Shown: positions 52,010 through 61,033, counted from the first letter of the stretch. The stretch: DNA of 64,000 bases from Lentihominibacter butyricus (GCF_025567305.1 NZ_JAOQJP010000014.1:16971-80970), one strand, 5' to 3'. Numbers and translations: made by a program. Notes: generated by a model not told the origin, from the sequence alone.

Positions 52010-54433
52010 CTATGCCATGTGCTGGGTTCTTCCAATAATATCATCCTGTACGTCTTTGCATAACTCTGTAAAGAAAGCGCTGTATCCCGCTACTCTTACG
52101 ATGAGCGATTTATACTTATCCGGCTCTTTTTGGGCGCTCAGCAATGTTTCATTACTGATGACATTAAACTGAATATGATACACATCCAGATCTACAAGGG
52201 ATCTGAGGATTGACACAATTCTTTGAATTCCCGCGTCTCCCTTTACGCTTGCCGGATCCAGCCGCATATTCAAAAGAGTTCCCGCCTTATGGGCGTCATG
52301 ATTGATTCTGGATACGGATTTTAATACCGCCGTAGGACCATTATGGTCGGTTCCCACGTTCGGAGAACATCCGTCCGCCAAAGGCAACCCCGCTTTTCTG
52401 CCGTATGGCAGCGCGCCGACAACAAATCCATGAGGAACATTCGCGGATACCGGGTATAATCCGGAAACGTATTTTGGTCCCCTCCACGAATTATGACTCG
52501 ATACTTCCGCCGCGATAAAGTCTGTCATCTCGCCTGCCAGCAAGTCAATCTCCTCGATGTCGTTTCCATACATCGGTGTCGTGTTTTCCAGCATCTGGCG
52601 CATGTCTTCATAGCCCTCGAAATCATGTTCAATTGCTTCGATTAACTGTTCCATGGTGATCGTCTTATCTTCAAAGACATGTTTTTTTATCGCGGAGAGG
52701 GAATTTACCAAATCCGCAATACCGGTTCCTATTAATGCCGGGCCGATCGTATATTTTACACCGCCCGCGGTCATATCTTTTCCGCTCTCATAAGTTCCGT
52801 CCAGCAGGGTAGAAACAAATGGGAATGGGGCAAGCTCATAATAAAGTCTCTCGCTGACCTGCGCGCAAATCGCGATGCACTTTATCATATACGCGAGCTG
52901 TTCCTTTACCGCCTCTTTGATTTCTTCAAAATCCATTTGGCAAGGGTCTCCGGTCTTTAATCCCAATTGCTTATTATTGTTCATGAGACTCTTTCCATCC
53001 GTCAGTACAAACTCTATGGCCATCGCGAAATTATAGTGGCCTCCATCGGACCATCTGGACATTTTACCCGGAATAAACGGTTCTACGCAGCCTACCATCT
53101 GATAATTCCGCGCTTCTTCTAATGTTCCTCCTGATGTAAGCATCATTCGGATCGCAGGGTCATCATTGTAGAAGGCCGGGAATCCTGTTCCAAGCCGAAC
53201 CAGTTTCGCTGCCTGCTGTAAAAATTCTTCCGGTGATTGTTTATGCAATCTGACACACAGAGAAGGAGCCTGTAATTGAACGTCCATTTTCGCTGTCAGG
53301 AACAAATAAGACAGTTCATTGGTAGCGTCTACGCCTGATTTGTCGACTCCTCCCAGAATCAGACTGTGGTATGCCTGATATCCGGCAAAGTACATTGCCG
53401 AATTCTCACTTAAGAACCAGGAAGTCTCCGAGCATTTGATGTAAAACGCTTCGATCAATTCCAGAGCGTCTTTCATTGTCAGTGTTCCATTGGCAATATC
53501 CTGTTCATACAATTTGTAAAGGTACTGATCCGATCTGCCCGGAGACAGGGAAGCGGCATTTCCTTCCATTAGACATCCTACGATAATAAACCAGATGTAC
53601 TGAACTCCCTGCCAGAATGTTTTGGGAGCATTCTTAGACAGCCAATTGCAGTTTTCCGCAATCGTTTCCAGTTCTTCTTTTTTGGGCGAAGGAGCGTCTT
53701 TCGCTTTTTCCGCGGCCAGCTGCGCCAAGCGTTTCATGTAGGTGCTCAAACCTTCCAGAGTCATGATTGACGCCTGATAGAACTGCATTTTTTCAAAATC
53801 TTCCGGTTCGGAATCATCGAGTTTTTCCATATGCGCTTTTGCTTCGCCAATCAGCGTATCGATTCCCTTTTCGAAAAGCCGTTCCCAGTCGGGAGCTGTT
53901 TCCCCGGGCGCGCTCTGTGTTTTGATTTCAGTATCAATGATTCCTGTCTTTACAGCTAATTCCTTTACATATGGCGGAACCTGCTTCATCCAGTGCGCGC
54001 TGACTGTTTTATCTTCCCAATAAGGGAAAATCTCTTCTTTCAGCTCTTTAATCACTTCAGGCGTTGTTACATAGGGGTCCTGTTTTCTGGTTGATAACGT
54101 GTCGATCTCTTTTTTCAGCCAATCGCTGTGAAATTCCGGAGCCATTGTGCCTGCCCGGGGCATAACTCCCGGATCTCCCAGAATCAGCTGACCTTCCGGA
54201 ACTCTGATTTTTCTTGTTTCGCAATATTCTTTATACGCCTTCGCTCTGCGAAGAATAATAAATTCACCTTCACTTTCTTTAAAAGACTTGGTATAAATGC
54301 GCGCCCGTTCAATATCCAGCGAGGGTTTTACCTCTCTGTATTCTGCTATTAATTTTTCTATCCGCGGGAACGCATTGTTTCCATCAAATGAGAACTCTCC
54401 AATTTGTTCTTTCGTTCTGTTTTTGTTAATCAT
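52010..54433 (-). CDS. Glycyl radical enzyme (PFL2-like lyase/dehydratase), specificity unknown
   Basis: An 807-residue radical enzyme. The thiyl radical loop is GCVEP with Cys 449 and Glu 451, and the C-terminal glycyl loop is RVAGYSAFF with Gly 783. Cys plus Glu is the eliminase/dehydratase pattern (choline TMA-lyase, isethionate lyase, diol dehydratases), and not that of pyruvate formate-lyase, which has Cys-Cys. The region SRWSDGGHYNFA after the loop does not match any specific subfamily that I can name. AAGGAGG precedes the ATG. No radical SAM activase is nearby; the downstream operon was cut by an IS. The enzyme needs an activase encoded elsewhere to work. The divergent LuxR gene may control it. 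Confidence 0.88.
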   Translation of the reverse strand: MINKNRTKEQIGEFSFDGNNAFPRIEKLIAEYREVKPSLDIERARIYTKSFKESEGEFIILRRAKAYKEYCETRKIRVPEGQLILGDPGVMPRAGTMAPEFHSDWLKKEIDTLSTRKQDPYVTTPEVIKELKEEIFPYWEDKTVSAHWMKQVPPYVKELAVKTGIIDTEIKTQSAPGETAPDWERLFEKGIDTLIGEAKAHMEKLDDSEPEDFEKMQFYQASIMTLEGLSTYMKRLAQLAAEKAKDAPSPKKEELETIAENCNWLSKNAPKTFWQGVQYIWFIIVGCLMEGNAASLSPGRSDQYLYKLYEQDIANGTLTMKDALELIEAFYIKCSETSWFLSENSAMYFAGYQAYHSLILGGVDKSGVDATNELSYLFLTAKMDVQLQAPSLCVRLHKQSPEEFLQQAAKLVRLGTGFPAFYNDDPAIRMMLTSGGTLEEARNYQMVGCVEPFIPGKMSRWSDGGHYNFAMAIEFVLTDGKSLMNNNKQLGLKTGDPCQMDFEEIKEAVKEQLAYMIKCIAICAQVSERLYYELAPFPFVSTLLDGTYESGKDMTAGGVKYTIGPALIGTGIADLVNSLSAIKKHVFEDKTITMEQLIEAIEHDFEGYEDMRQMLENTTPMYGNDIEEIDLLAGEMTDFIAAEVSSHNSWRGPKYVSGLYPVSANVPHGFVVGALPYGRKAGLPLADGCSPNVGTDHNGPTAVLKSVSRINHDAHKAGTLLNMRLDPASVKGDAGIQRIVSILRSLVDLDVYHIQFNVISNETLLSAQKEPDKYKSLIVRVAGYSAFFTELCKDVQDDIIGRTQHMA

Positions 54434-54567
54434 ATTACAACCTCCTTATTTCAGACTTTGTTAACCTTTCTGCCATTAGTCTATCATTCTTTTGATTTTT
54501 GCGTATCCTCACAAAGTTGTAATTTGCGGCTATAATTGATTACAAAAGATGTATCTTTTTGTCATTA

Positions 54568-54596
54568 TTGACATTGTTTTTTTAATGGACTATACT
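54568..54596 (+). promoter_or_regulatory. Promoter of the LuxR gene
   Basis: TTGACA (54568-54573), a 17-bp spacer and TATACT (54591-54596), 44 bp before the LuxR start and divergent from the glycyl radical enzyme gene. Confidence 0.8.
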
Positions 54597-54640
54597 AAAT
54601 TTAAGTTAATATTTCTTGGAGCCTTGCCGGAGGAAGCGCT

Positions 54641-55740
54641 ATGACCGAATATACAATTTCTTTTTCATTAGAAGAGATGAAACATATAGGCTCGACCATC
54701 TACCGTCTATATGATAATACTCTGTCCTTAAGAGAAGTTATGGATATTTTTATGAAAGAACTGGGTGAACAAATATACTTTGACAAACGGGATTTCACCT
54801 TTTTCAACTACAACTCCGATACCAATACATACGAAGTGTCATCCTTTTTCCCTGCCAACTGGACAGATTCCGAAAAAGAGCAGTATATCGAAAGTTACAT
54901 CCACATTGACGACGTCCTTCCGATATTATCGAAATCCCAGGAAGTCGCGTTTCGAAACAACGATATTTTTTCCGAAGGAAGAAAGCAAACCAAATATTAT
55001 CGGGAGTTTATTCAGACTGCCCAATTGGAAATATCTATTGACGCCAATATACCCCTTTCGGAGGATTGCGGTGTTTTCGCTATTTTCGCGTTGTATCGGA
55101 ATTCCGACAGACGTGAATTTTCATTAAAAGATCTTGAAATTGTTAAGTTTTATCAGAAACATCTTTCAAGGATTTTTGAGAACCTTTTACTGACTCGTCC
55201 TTTAAATCTCGATGATGAGAATTCTCTTACGCTGGAGAATTTTGAATCGGTTGGACTCTGTATTTTAGACGCTAATTTCAAATTTACATCATATAATACT
55301 TTTTTCAAAAATTTTATACCGGATCATACCTCTTCAATCCAGGACAGCGCGGTTGGTTTAAGGATAATAAAGGCGGCAAGAGAGTTATCAGCTACTCCGG
55401 AAAAAACAAAACTGGATCCAATATCCATTAATATTGATGACAGTACCTTTTTACTGGAACTTTCCCGCTACCAGCAAAATAACAGAAAATATGTAGGCAT
55501 TATTTATCCTTTATCACAGTTCGTTTCCAGCCGGATTGATTCTTTAAAAGACGCGTATCAACTATCAAGCAGAGAATTCGAGATTTTAAATCTCATTCTA
55601 AAAAAGGCATGACCAATGATGAGATCGCGAATTATCTGTTTATTAGTCCCGCGACTGTGAAACGCCATATTTCCAATGCTTATTTGAAGCTGGGAATTAA
55701 TAATCAAAAACAATTACTGGGGTTATTAAAAATCATTTAA
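54641..55740 (+). CDS. LuxR-type regulator interrupted by a -1 frame change at A AAA AAG
   Basis: The first frame runs 54641-55612 and gives a GAF/PAS-like sensor (about 1-300) and the start of the LuxR HTH (SSREFEILNLILKK), ending at TGA 55610-55612. A -1 shift at the in-frame heptamer A AAA AAG (55600-55606) continues as GMTNDEIANYLFISPATVKR through a normal HTH to TAA at 55740, giving 366 residues. The shift needs only two codons before the stop. It may be a programmed frameshift of the dnaX kind, a real one-base deletion in a homopolymer, or a sequencing error. GGAGG precedes the ATG. It probably regulates the divergent glycyl radical enzyme. Confidence 0.75.
55600..55606 (+). other. Slippery heptamer A AAA AAG in the LuxR gene
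   Basis: The 0-frame reading is CTA AAA AAG GCA TGA. A -1 slip re-reads the G as GGC ATG ACC, exactly restoring the HTH. No obvious Shine-Dalgarno-like stimulator or strong downstream stem is seen. Confidence 0.65.
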
Positions 55741-55883
55741 CACAGCCGGGGCATTGTCTCGCGCAGCGCGCGCGAACCAAACCCCAACACTCAGCCGGAC
55801 GACCGGAACGCCCCGCCAATCCCGCCTATCCTCCCGCCAAATCTCCCCATTCCGGCATTCCGTCCGCAGACCTCCCTTTTTCC

Positions 55884-55998
55884 AAAAGATCGTATAAAAC
55901 TTGCGGCCCGGACATCGCCGAAATTCCCGTTTTCCGCGAATTTCCCCGATTTCCTGAAATTCGCCTCTCTCAAACGAAAAACTTTTATACGATCTTTT
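55884..55998. repeat. 16-bp inverted repeat in a GC-rich non-coding segment
   Basis: AAAAGATCGTATAAAA (55884-55899) and TTTTATACGATCTTTT (55983-55998) are exact reverse complements 83 bp apart. The stretch 55741-56109 otherwise has no supported gene and is richer in C than the flanks. Confidence 0.6.
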
Positions 55999-56109
55999 CT
56001 CTTTTCGCTCTCCCGCGAATCAAAATCCCCCTTCCAGACCCTGGCCCGCAAAAAAGCAGCCCTCTCCTATCCCTCTTTTGCCCTGCCGGAGGAAGGGATT
56101 TTTCTTTTT

Positions 56110-56868
56110 TCAAAATGAGTATAAACTCGCCCGCCGAACGGCCCATTTCCCAAGCAGCCATCCGAGCAGCAGGTTCAGCGCCAAATCCAGCAGCGCCCGC
56201 AGGATCAGTAGATTGCCTGACGGGAAAAGTTCCTGCCACAGCAGAAGCTGCCCTTTGCTTTCCAAAGCTCCCACAGCCAAAAGCGCTGCCGACAAAAGCA
56301 CGCAGGCGGCGCTCCAAAAACGACTGCCCGATTCCTTTCCCGCCCCCAAAGCCGCAGCCAGAGCGATCATCAGCATGGCCAGCTTGAAACAGAAAGCGCC
56401 CGCGTTCATGGCTGTCAGCGCTGCCGCGGGTCCGATCTCCCACACAGGGGTTCCTGCCGCCAGCGTTTGTCCAATCCATTGTTCCAGCGTCGGATCGAGT
56501 TGGTCCAGACACAAAAGGATCGCCATCCAGGGCAGGAACAAGCAAATTCCGAACAGGCTCAGCGCCGCACCTTTTCCCCAGACCAGGCTCGCCTTGGATA
56601 CACCCTCATATTCTTTCGGGAGAAACGCTCCGGACAGCGCCCGCAGGTAGCAGCAGCGCCGGACAACGCGAAATATCGCCGCCGCTGTCAAACAGGCCGC
56701 GATTCCGAAAATCGTATAAACGGCATACAAATTTTCAAAATCCGCTATGTAAGGCAACCCTGCGGAAAATACGCCTACGGAAAGTATGATACACAGGTAA
56801 GCTCCGTAACCCGGGCTTTTCCCGTTCAAAATCCGCCACTCTTTTTGCATAACTTCAAAAAACATCAT
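56110..56868 (-). CDS. Membrane protein, ABC-2-permease-like, unrecognised family
   Basis: A 252-residue protein with about six hydrophobic segments (for example YGAYLCIILSVGVFSAGLPYI and LALNLLLGWLLGKWAV). A short cytoplasmic N-terminus with MQKEWRIL resembles the start of ABC-2-type permease subunits, but no firm family motif is seen. It overlaps the end of the WG-repeat gene by four nt (ATGA), so the two are coupled. Codon use is GC-rich compared with the flanking ICE genes. No ATPase gene is adjacent. The function is unknown. Confidence 0.65.
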   Translation of the reverse strand: MMFFEVMQKEWRILNGKSPGYGAYLCIILSVGVFSAGLPYIADFENLYAVYTIFGIAACLTAAAIFRVVRRCCYLRALSGAFLPKEYEGVSKASLVWGKGAALSLFGICLFLPWMAILLCLDQLDPTLEQWIGQTLAAGTPVWEIGPAAALTAMNAGAFCFKLAMLMIALAAALGAGKESGSRFWSAACVLLSAALLAVGALESKGQLLLWQELFPSGNLLILRALLDLALNLLLGWLLGKWAVRRASLYSF

Positions 56869-57962
56869 TTTTCCCCCTTTCCGATGATTCCCCAGTTTCC
56901 TCCAATACAGACAGCCGCCCGTCCTTCGCTGAAATTGGAAACCGCGTCAAAAGCGGGCGCAACCTTCCATTCGCCCTTTTCATCCGCAAAGCCGAATTTC
57001 TTTCCCGCCAGCACCGGAATTCTTCCATGCGAAAAAACGAGGCTCTCCATGTCCGCGCCTTCCAGGTCTTCGCCCATTCCATAATAAAGCGAGTCCCCGC
57101 TTTTGGGAAACCGTTTGATCTCCTTGCCCCTGCGGTCGATGAGAAGCGTTCCCTCTTCCCTCATAATCAAAGCTTTTCCTTCCTGAAAATCCGTTCCCCA
57201 GCCTTCGGGGAATGGGCCAATCTGCCAATTACCCGACGTATTTATATACCCCCAGCTTCCATCTTCCGCGGAAACCTGAGCCAGATCGTCGGAAAACGCC
57301 TGCGCGTCATCTGCCGGCTTAGGCTTAAAGGTTTTCAAAATGCGCAAATCTTCTCCCGCGAAGAAACAGGCCAGATCCAGGTCGCGCAACAGCCACATTC
57401 CTTCCGAATACCGGGCCATATCATAAGTTTCCTCAGGCAGAAGGCTTTTGCCGCTGCGGACATCGATCAGCCGAATCGCTTCCGTTCCCCGCTCCCGAAA
57501 GCTGAAAACGCCTTCCTTTCCCGTACTTTCCACGCCGCTGCATTGATCCGTTTCATAAACCGTCTTCCCCTCTTTGTCGATCACCATGCAGGACTTTAAT
57601 TTCCGCACCGCCCCATAAGCGCCGCAAAAGGAGCCCGCCTCATCATACTCCGGCTCAACCCGCAGAGTTCCCGCTTTGTCCACGTTCAGCCTCCTGTTAT
57701 TGATGGTAAGCTTTGTGGTCGCGCTGCTGTCAAGGGCGTTCAAAAGCTCCGAGTATTCCAAAAACATGGCTTCTTTGTCTTCCTTTGACGCTACATAGTA
57801 ATTGATGTCATCAAACTGATACGTCTTTGAAAACTTGTTTTTCCCTGTCTGGAAAATCCCGTCTTCATAAATTGTTCTGACCGGAATGATATCCTGAACG
57901 CCCTTTGGCAAATCCAGTCCTTCTCTATCCTGCTTTACGATTGTTCTCAGTGTTTTTATCAT
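56865..57962 (-). CDS. Chimeric ORF: VirB4 N-terminus fused to a WG-repeat protein
   Basis: A 365-residue ORF made of two unrelated parts. Residues 1-92 are the N-terminus of a VirB4/TraE-type conjugation ATPase (IKTLRTIVKQD, GIFQTGKNKFSKTY, MFLEYSELLNALDSSATTK), ending at INNRRLN. Residues 93-365 are a WG-repeat protein, with repeats such as GSWGYINTSGNWQIGPF and KKFGFADEKGEWKVAPAFD. No Walker A motif is present. The join at about 57686 is abrupt and base composition shifts there, so recombination placed a WG gene in frame behind the ICE gene. The VirB4 part should not be functional. The start overlaps prgI by 38 nt. Confidence 0.8.
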   Translation of the reverse strand: MIKTLRTIVKQDREGLDLPKGVQDIIPVRTIYEDGIFQTGKNKFSKTYQFDDINYYVASKEDKEAMFLEYSELLNALDSSATTKLTINNRRLNVDKAGTLRVEPEYDEAGSFCGAYGAVRKLKSCMVIDKEGKTVYETDQCSGVESTGKEGVFSFRERGTEAIRLIDVRSGKSLLPEETYDMARYSEGMWLLRDLDLACFFAGEDLRILKTFKPKPADDAQAFSDDLAQVSAEDGSWGYINTSGNWQIGPFPEGWGTDFQEGKALIMREEGTLLIDRRGKEIKRFPKSGDSLYYGMGEDLEGADMESLVFSHGRIPVLAGKKFGFADEKGEWKVAPAFDAVSNFSEGRAAVCIGGNWGIIGKGEK

Positions 57963-58350
57963 AAGACTTCTTTCTCCCCTTTCTAAAAAAACGCCTCTTC
58001 TCTTTTTTCTGTTCCCTGTCTCTTTCCTCAAACATTCTCCAGTAAAGATTCGTATTTTGGAAAATCAGCTTCTTTGGAATCAGAAACTCTGATTTCACAT
58101 AGGCGAAGATGAATTTTTCCGCTGTCATCCCGTTATATTTCACAAAGCCGATTACTGCAAAGGGAAAAGCGGCCAGAATGCAAATCCAGCTGACGGTTTC
58201 CAAACTGAAATAGGGACGCAGCAGAAAATACAGCAGTACCGCTACGCCGCAGGCACAGACAGAAAAAAGAAACTGTCTTAAAGACAGCCCGAAAAACATG
58301 GATTCGGTGTATTCACGAATCTCTCGATTAATTTTTACTTCCACAATCAT
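57925..58350 (-). CDS. PrgI-family conjugative transfer protein
   Basis: A 141-residue membrane protein of the type IV secretion system of Gram-positive ICEs (PrgI/VirB3-like). It has two hydrophobic segments (FSVCACGVAVLLYFLLRPYF and ETVSWICILAAFPFAVIGFV) and a long, basic C-terminal tail. The start overlaps the DUF5688 stop by four nt. In intact elements a full VirB4 follows; here only its first 92 codons remain. Confidence 0.85.
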   Translation of the reverse strand: MIVEVKINREIREYTESMFFGLSLRQFLFSVCACGVAVLLYFLLRPYFSLETVSWICILAAFPFAVIGFVKYNGMTAEKFIFAYVKSEFLIPKKLIFQNTNLYWRMFEERDREQKKEKRRFFRKGRKKSYDKNTENNRKAG

Positions 58351-59294
58351 CTGCCCCTTTCCGTATTTTTTTCCTTTTCTGACTCCATTGTCTTAAGGGA
58401 TCGTTCTTCCCTGCTGTATTTCAGCACCTTATCTCCGAGAATATCTTCAGCGGGAACTTCCTTTTCATTGACTTCTTTCAGCATCTGCCCAAGAGCCTCT
58501 GCGTTGATTCCCATTTCATTGGATATGAGAATAAACTCATGGACAGATGAAGGAATGGCGTAATAATCCCCTTGAAACAGCTCTGCGATTTGTTCTTTTA
58601 CTTCCGGATAAAAAAGAGTGGCGTCCCCGAATGTTTTCCTGTCAGTTCCAAGGATATACATGGCGTCTGTTTGCAGTTTTTCATTTCCTAAAAGCAGGTT
58701 TTTCTGCTCTTCAGAGCCGCTTACCATATTGAAGACTACGCTTTCCATATTTTGCAGTACAGCAGGATGTTGTTCCTGCGTGTTTTTCATAGCCTCCCGG
58801 CAAAGCAGTCTCATGTCGTATCCTTGCACTTCCACAAGTCCCCTTGTTACCGGAATGCTTTTCCCATCACCAAGTTCAATATGATAAGTCATACCATATC
58901 CGTTTCCCACCGGCGTATACTTCATTTCATGCAGCCTGTTTCGGTTCATCTTCAGATTGACAATACGGCAAGTAAGTTTTTCTTTCACTGCTTCATAGGA
59001 CAGGTTGAGCCTGTCTATATCCGGGCTTTCTTTCCATGCCGTTTCAAAGGCTTCCGCAAACTCTTCAAACACATGCTCCATGGGAAGCCCAATCTGATAC
59101 TTTTCATAAAGCTCATCAATATAAACGACCGGAGACGGCTGGCCGTCCTCCCTCTCAATGCTGATTCCGTGAAGCAGCTTGTCATTGTTTTTCATCTGCG
59201 TAAAGATTTTAAGTTCACCTGCCTCACGGATTTCTTCCGGCAGATAGGGACCTATCCCATATTTTAAATCCATTAAAAATTCTTCTTTGCTCAT
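58347..59294 (-). CDS. DUF5688 family protein (ICE cargo)
   Basis: A soluble 315-residue acidic protein of the DUF5688 family. The N-terminal SKEEFLMDLKYGI segment, the SPVVYIDELYEKYQ stretch in the first third and the C-terminal GDYYAIPSSVHEFILI segment are the parts that make the family. Such genes are typical passengers in Lachnospiraceae/Clostridia integrative elements; the role is unknown. AAAGGAG precedes the ATG. Confidence 0.75.
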   Translation of the reverse strand: MSKEEFLMDLKYGIGPYLPEEIREAGELKIFTQMKNNDKLLHGISIEREDGQPSPVVYIDELYEKYQIGLPMEHVFEEFAEAFETAWKESPDIDRLNLSYEAVKEKLTCRIVNLKMNRNRLHEMKYTPVGNGYGMTYHIELGDGKSIPVTRGLVEVQGYDMRLLCREAMKNTQEQHPAVLQNMESVVFNMVSGSEEQKNLLLGNEKLQTDAMYILGTDRKTFGDATLFYPEVKEQIAELFQGDYYAIPSSVHEFILISNEMGINAEALGQMLKEVNEKEVPAEDILGDKVLKYSREERSLKTMESEKEKNTERGR

Positions 59295-59313
59295 GATTCT
59301 TTTTCTCCTTTCA

Positions 59314-60150
59314 CTATAGCCCCATCATTTCTCTTACAATTCTGTCCGCCAGCTTCACAGCGCCTACGAGAATCAGCATGTTAAAAATCAGTTCTCCAAC
59401 ATAGCTCCATACCATGGTTGCCGGAGCTGCGTCCGCATCTACAACCGGCGAGGATTCCGCAAACACGGAAAAGATAATGCAGGCAAGCAGAATAATGGCT
59501 CCTTCCAGACAGACGGCGGCGTAAGATTTCAAAAAGCTTTTTCCGATCTGCTGCGTCGGCTCCCCTGCAAAGGTGGAAAGTGGAACTGGGGCGATTGCGG
59601 TATACATATACAGCTTGAAAAATCTTGCGTAAACACTCATGATAATGATGAAGGAAAGTATGGTTATGACCAGACTTCCAATCAGCGTTACCGCCCACAA
59701 TGGAATACTTTCGAAAAATCCACAATCCTCAATGGCGGTAATCATCTCTTTGGGCAGAAGCAAATCATTGTTTGCCCCAAGTCCTGACGCTTTCATAATC
59801 GTGCTGATTACCCCCTGTACAATCTCAAAGAGTGCCATCATCAGCTCAAGCCCGTAAGTCACAACCCCTTTGGCAATGGCGAACCGAATGAAGATCTTGA
59901 TGGCGTGCTCCGCCTTTCTAAGTTCCGCAAAGCTGCCACAGGTCTTCACGACTCCGACAACAAAAAAGAGCACCAAGAGGGCAAGTCCGATTGCCATCAG
60001 CGCTCCGTGAATATTGAGAATGATATCCCAGATTCCTCCGCCTTTAAACTGCTGCGGAGATTCGGTCAGCAGTTTCCACACTTCCGAAAGTTTCTCATTC
60101 CATGTGTCCAGTGAGTTTTGCAGGTTCTGTACTACCCAGTTATCTGACAA
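59314..60150 (-). CDS. TrbL/VirB6-like conjugal transfer membrane protein (CD0415/CD1112 family)
   Basis: A 278-residue protein with about six hydrophobic segments and a soluble N-terminus, matching the VirB6/TrbL-like protein of Tn-type conjugative elements. Characteristic segments are GGIWDIILNIHGALMAIGLA and YMYTAIAPVPLSTFAGEPTQ. The start is TTG at 60150 with GGAGGTG before it. Together with PrgI and the VirB4 remnant it forms a transfer-gene fragment of a decayed ICE. Confidence 0.85.
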   Translation of the reverse strand: MSDNWVVQNLQNSLDTWNEKLSEVWKLLTESPQQFKGGGIWDIILNIHGALMAIGLALLVLFFVVGVVKTCGSFAELRKAEHAIKIFIRFAIAKGVVTYGLELMMALFEIVQGVISTIMKASGLGANNDLLLPKEMITAIEDCGFFESIPLWAVTLIGSLVITILSFIIIMSVYARFFKLYMYTAIAPVPLSTFAGEPTQQIGKSFLKSYAAVCLEGAIILLACIIFSVFAESSPVVDADAAPATMVWSYVGELIFNMLILVGAVKLADRIVREMMGL

Positions 60151-60223
60151 AGTTTACACCTCCTTCTCTGGTTGATTCTCCGTTCCATCTTGTTTCCTCA
60201 CCTCCTGTTCTTTTGGCTTTGGG

Positions 60224-60264
60224 TAAAAAAAGAACCCATCAAGAAGATTTTCTTCTCAATGGGT
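60224..60264 (-). terminator. Terminator of the toxin-antitoxin operon
   Basis: On the minus strand ACCCAT...AGAAGA...TCTTCT...ATGGGT forms a strong stem followed by TTCTTTTTTT, 30 bp after the toxin stop. Confidence 0.85.
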
Positions 60265-60294
60265 ATGTAGTGGTTTTATATAAAAGTCTCAATC

Positions 60295-60618
60295 TCAGAG
60301 AATATCCGACTGTCCGATGTTTCTTCCGCTATATAGAAACCGTAGAATTTCAACTTGTTCTTTTTCCTCATTTACTCTGTAAAACAGAACATAGTTTCCA
60401 ATGATTGCGTGTCTGTAGTTTACATCACTAATAAAGTAATACTCACACCCTGCATACGCCATGGGAAACTCACAGATATTGTTAATGGTTTTATTTAAGG
60501 CGGAAAACAACCGCTGTGCTGCTGTTTTATTTAAAAGATGTTCGGTAATATAGGACAGAGCTCCATCAATATCCGCCTCCGCTAAAGGCGTCATCTTCCA
60601 TGCGTACTTAGAGCCCAT
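60295..60618 (-). CDS. RelE/ParE-type toxin
   Basis: A 107-residue toxin of the RelE/ParE superfamily. The family C-terminus EILRFLYSGRNI and the central NYRHAIIGNYVLFYRV segment are clear. The likely activity is mRNA cleavage or gyrase inhibition; the two cannot be told apart by sequence here. It overlaps the antitoxin gene by 11 nt. Confidence 0.88.
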   Translation of the reverse strand: MGSKYAWKMTPLAEADIDGALSYITEHLLNKTAAQRLFSALNKTINNICEFPMAYAGCEYYFISDVNYRHAIIGNYVLFYRVNEEKEQVEILRFLYSGRNIGQSDIL

Positions 60619-60868
60619 ATTTATCCCTCATCTTTTTCATTGCTTCTGCCCCGTCTACCAGTTCGCCCTGATCTGCCTGCTCTTTCCCTGCCATAATGGC
60701 ATCATACATTTTTAGTCTTGAAAACATATTCTCATAAGTTTCCATACTCAATAATACCATGTCTCCGTAACCGTTTTTTGTAATATAGATCGGCTCATTA
60801 CTTTCATGGCATAAGTTTGAAATTTTTGTTGTATCTCTTAAATCTCTGATTGGTAAAATCTGTGGCAT
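60608..60868 (-). CDS. Phd/YefM-type antitoxin
   Basis: An 86-residue antitoxin of the Phd/YefM family. The N-terminal half (QILPIRDLRDTTKISNLCHE, IYITKNGYGDMVLLS) is the DNA-binding domain; the acidic C-terminus binds the toxin. It precedes the toxin gene, the usual order. The operon is autoregulated through the operator upstream. Confidence 0.88.
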   Translation of the reverse strand: MPQILPIRDLRDTTKISNLCHESNEPIYITKNGYGDMVLLSMETYENMFSRLKMYDAIMAGKEQADQGELVDGAEAMKKMRDKYGL

Positions 60869-60888
60869 TTTACTTCCCTCGCTTTCTA

Positions 60889-60924
60889 TGACATTATTAT
60901 AGCATAATTATGTCACAAATTCAA
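60889..60924 (-). promoter_or_regulatory. Toxin-antitoxin promoter and operator
   Basis: On the minus strand TTGAAT (60924-60919), a 17-bp spacer and TATAAT (60901-60896). The dyad TGACAT-N15-ATGTCA (60889-60915) overlaps the promoter and is a likely antitoxin operator. Confidence 0.75.
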
Positions 60925-61033
60925 AGTGTTATTTCTGTCTCTCATCTTGGATTTTCGTCGATATCATATCTTTCATAAAATACCATTCCTATGTAAGCAG
61001 CCTTTCGGCTGCTTCCGTCAACCCATAAGCTGA

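Noticed and set aside
55791..56051. 86-codon frame on the minus strand in the GC-rich gap
   Set aside because: Low-complexity Arg/Gly/Phe product, no ribosome site, spans half of the inverted repeat.
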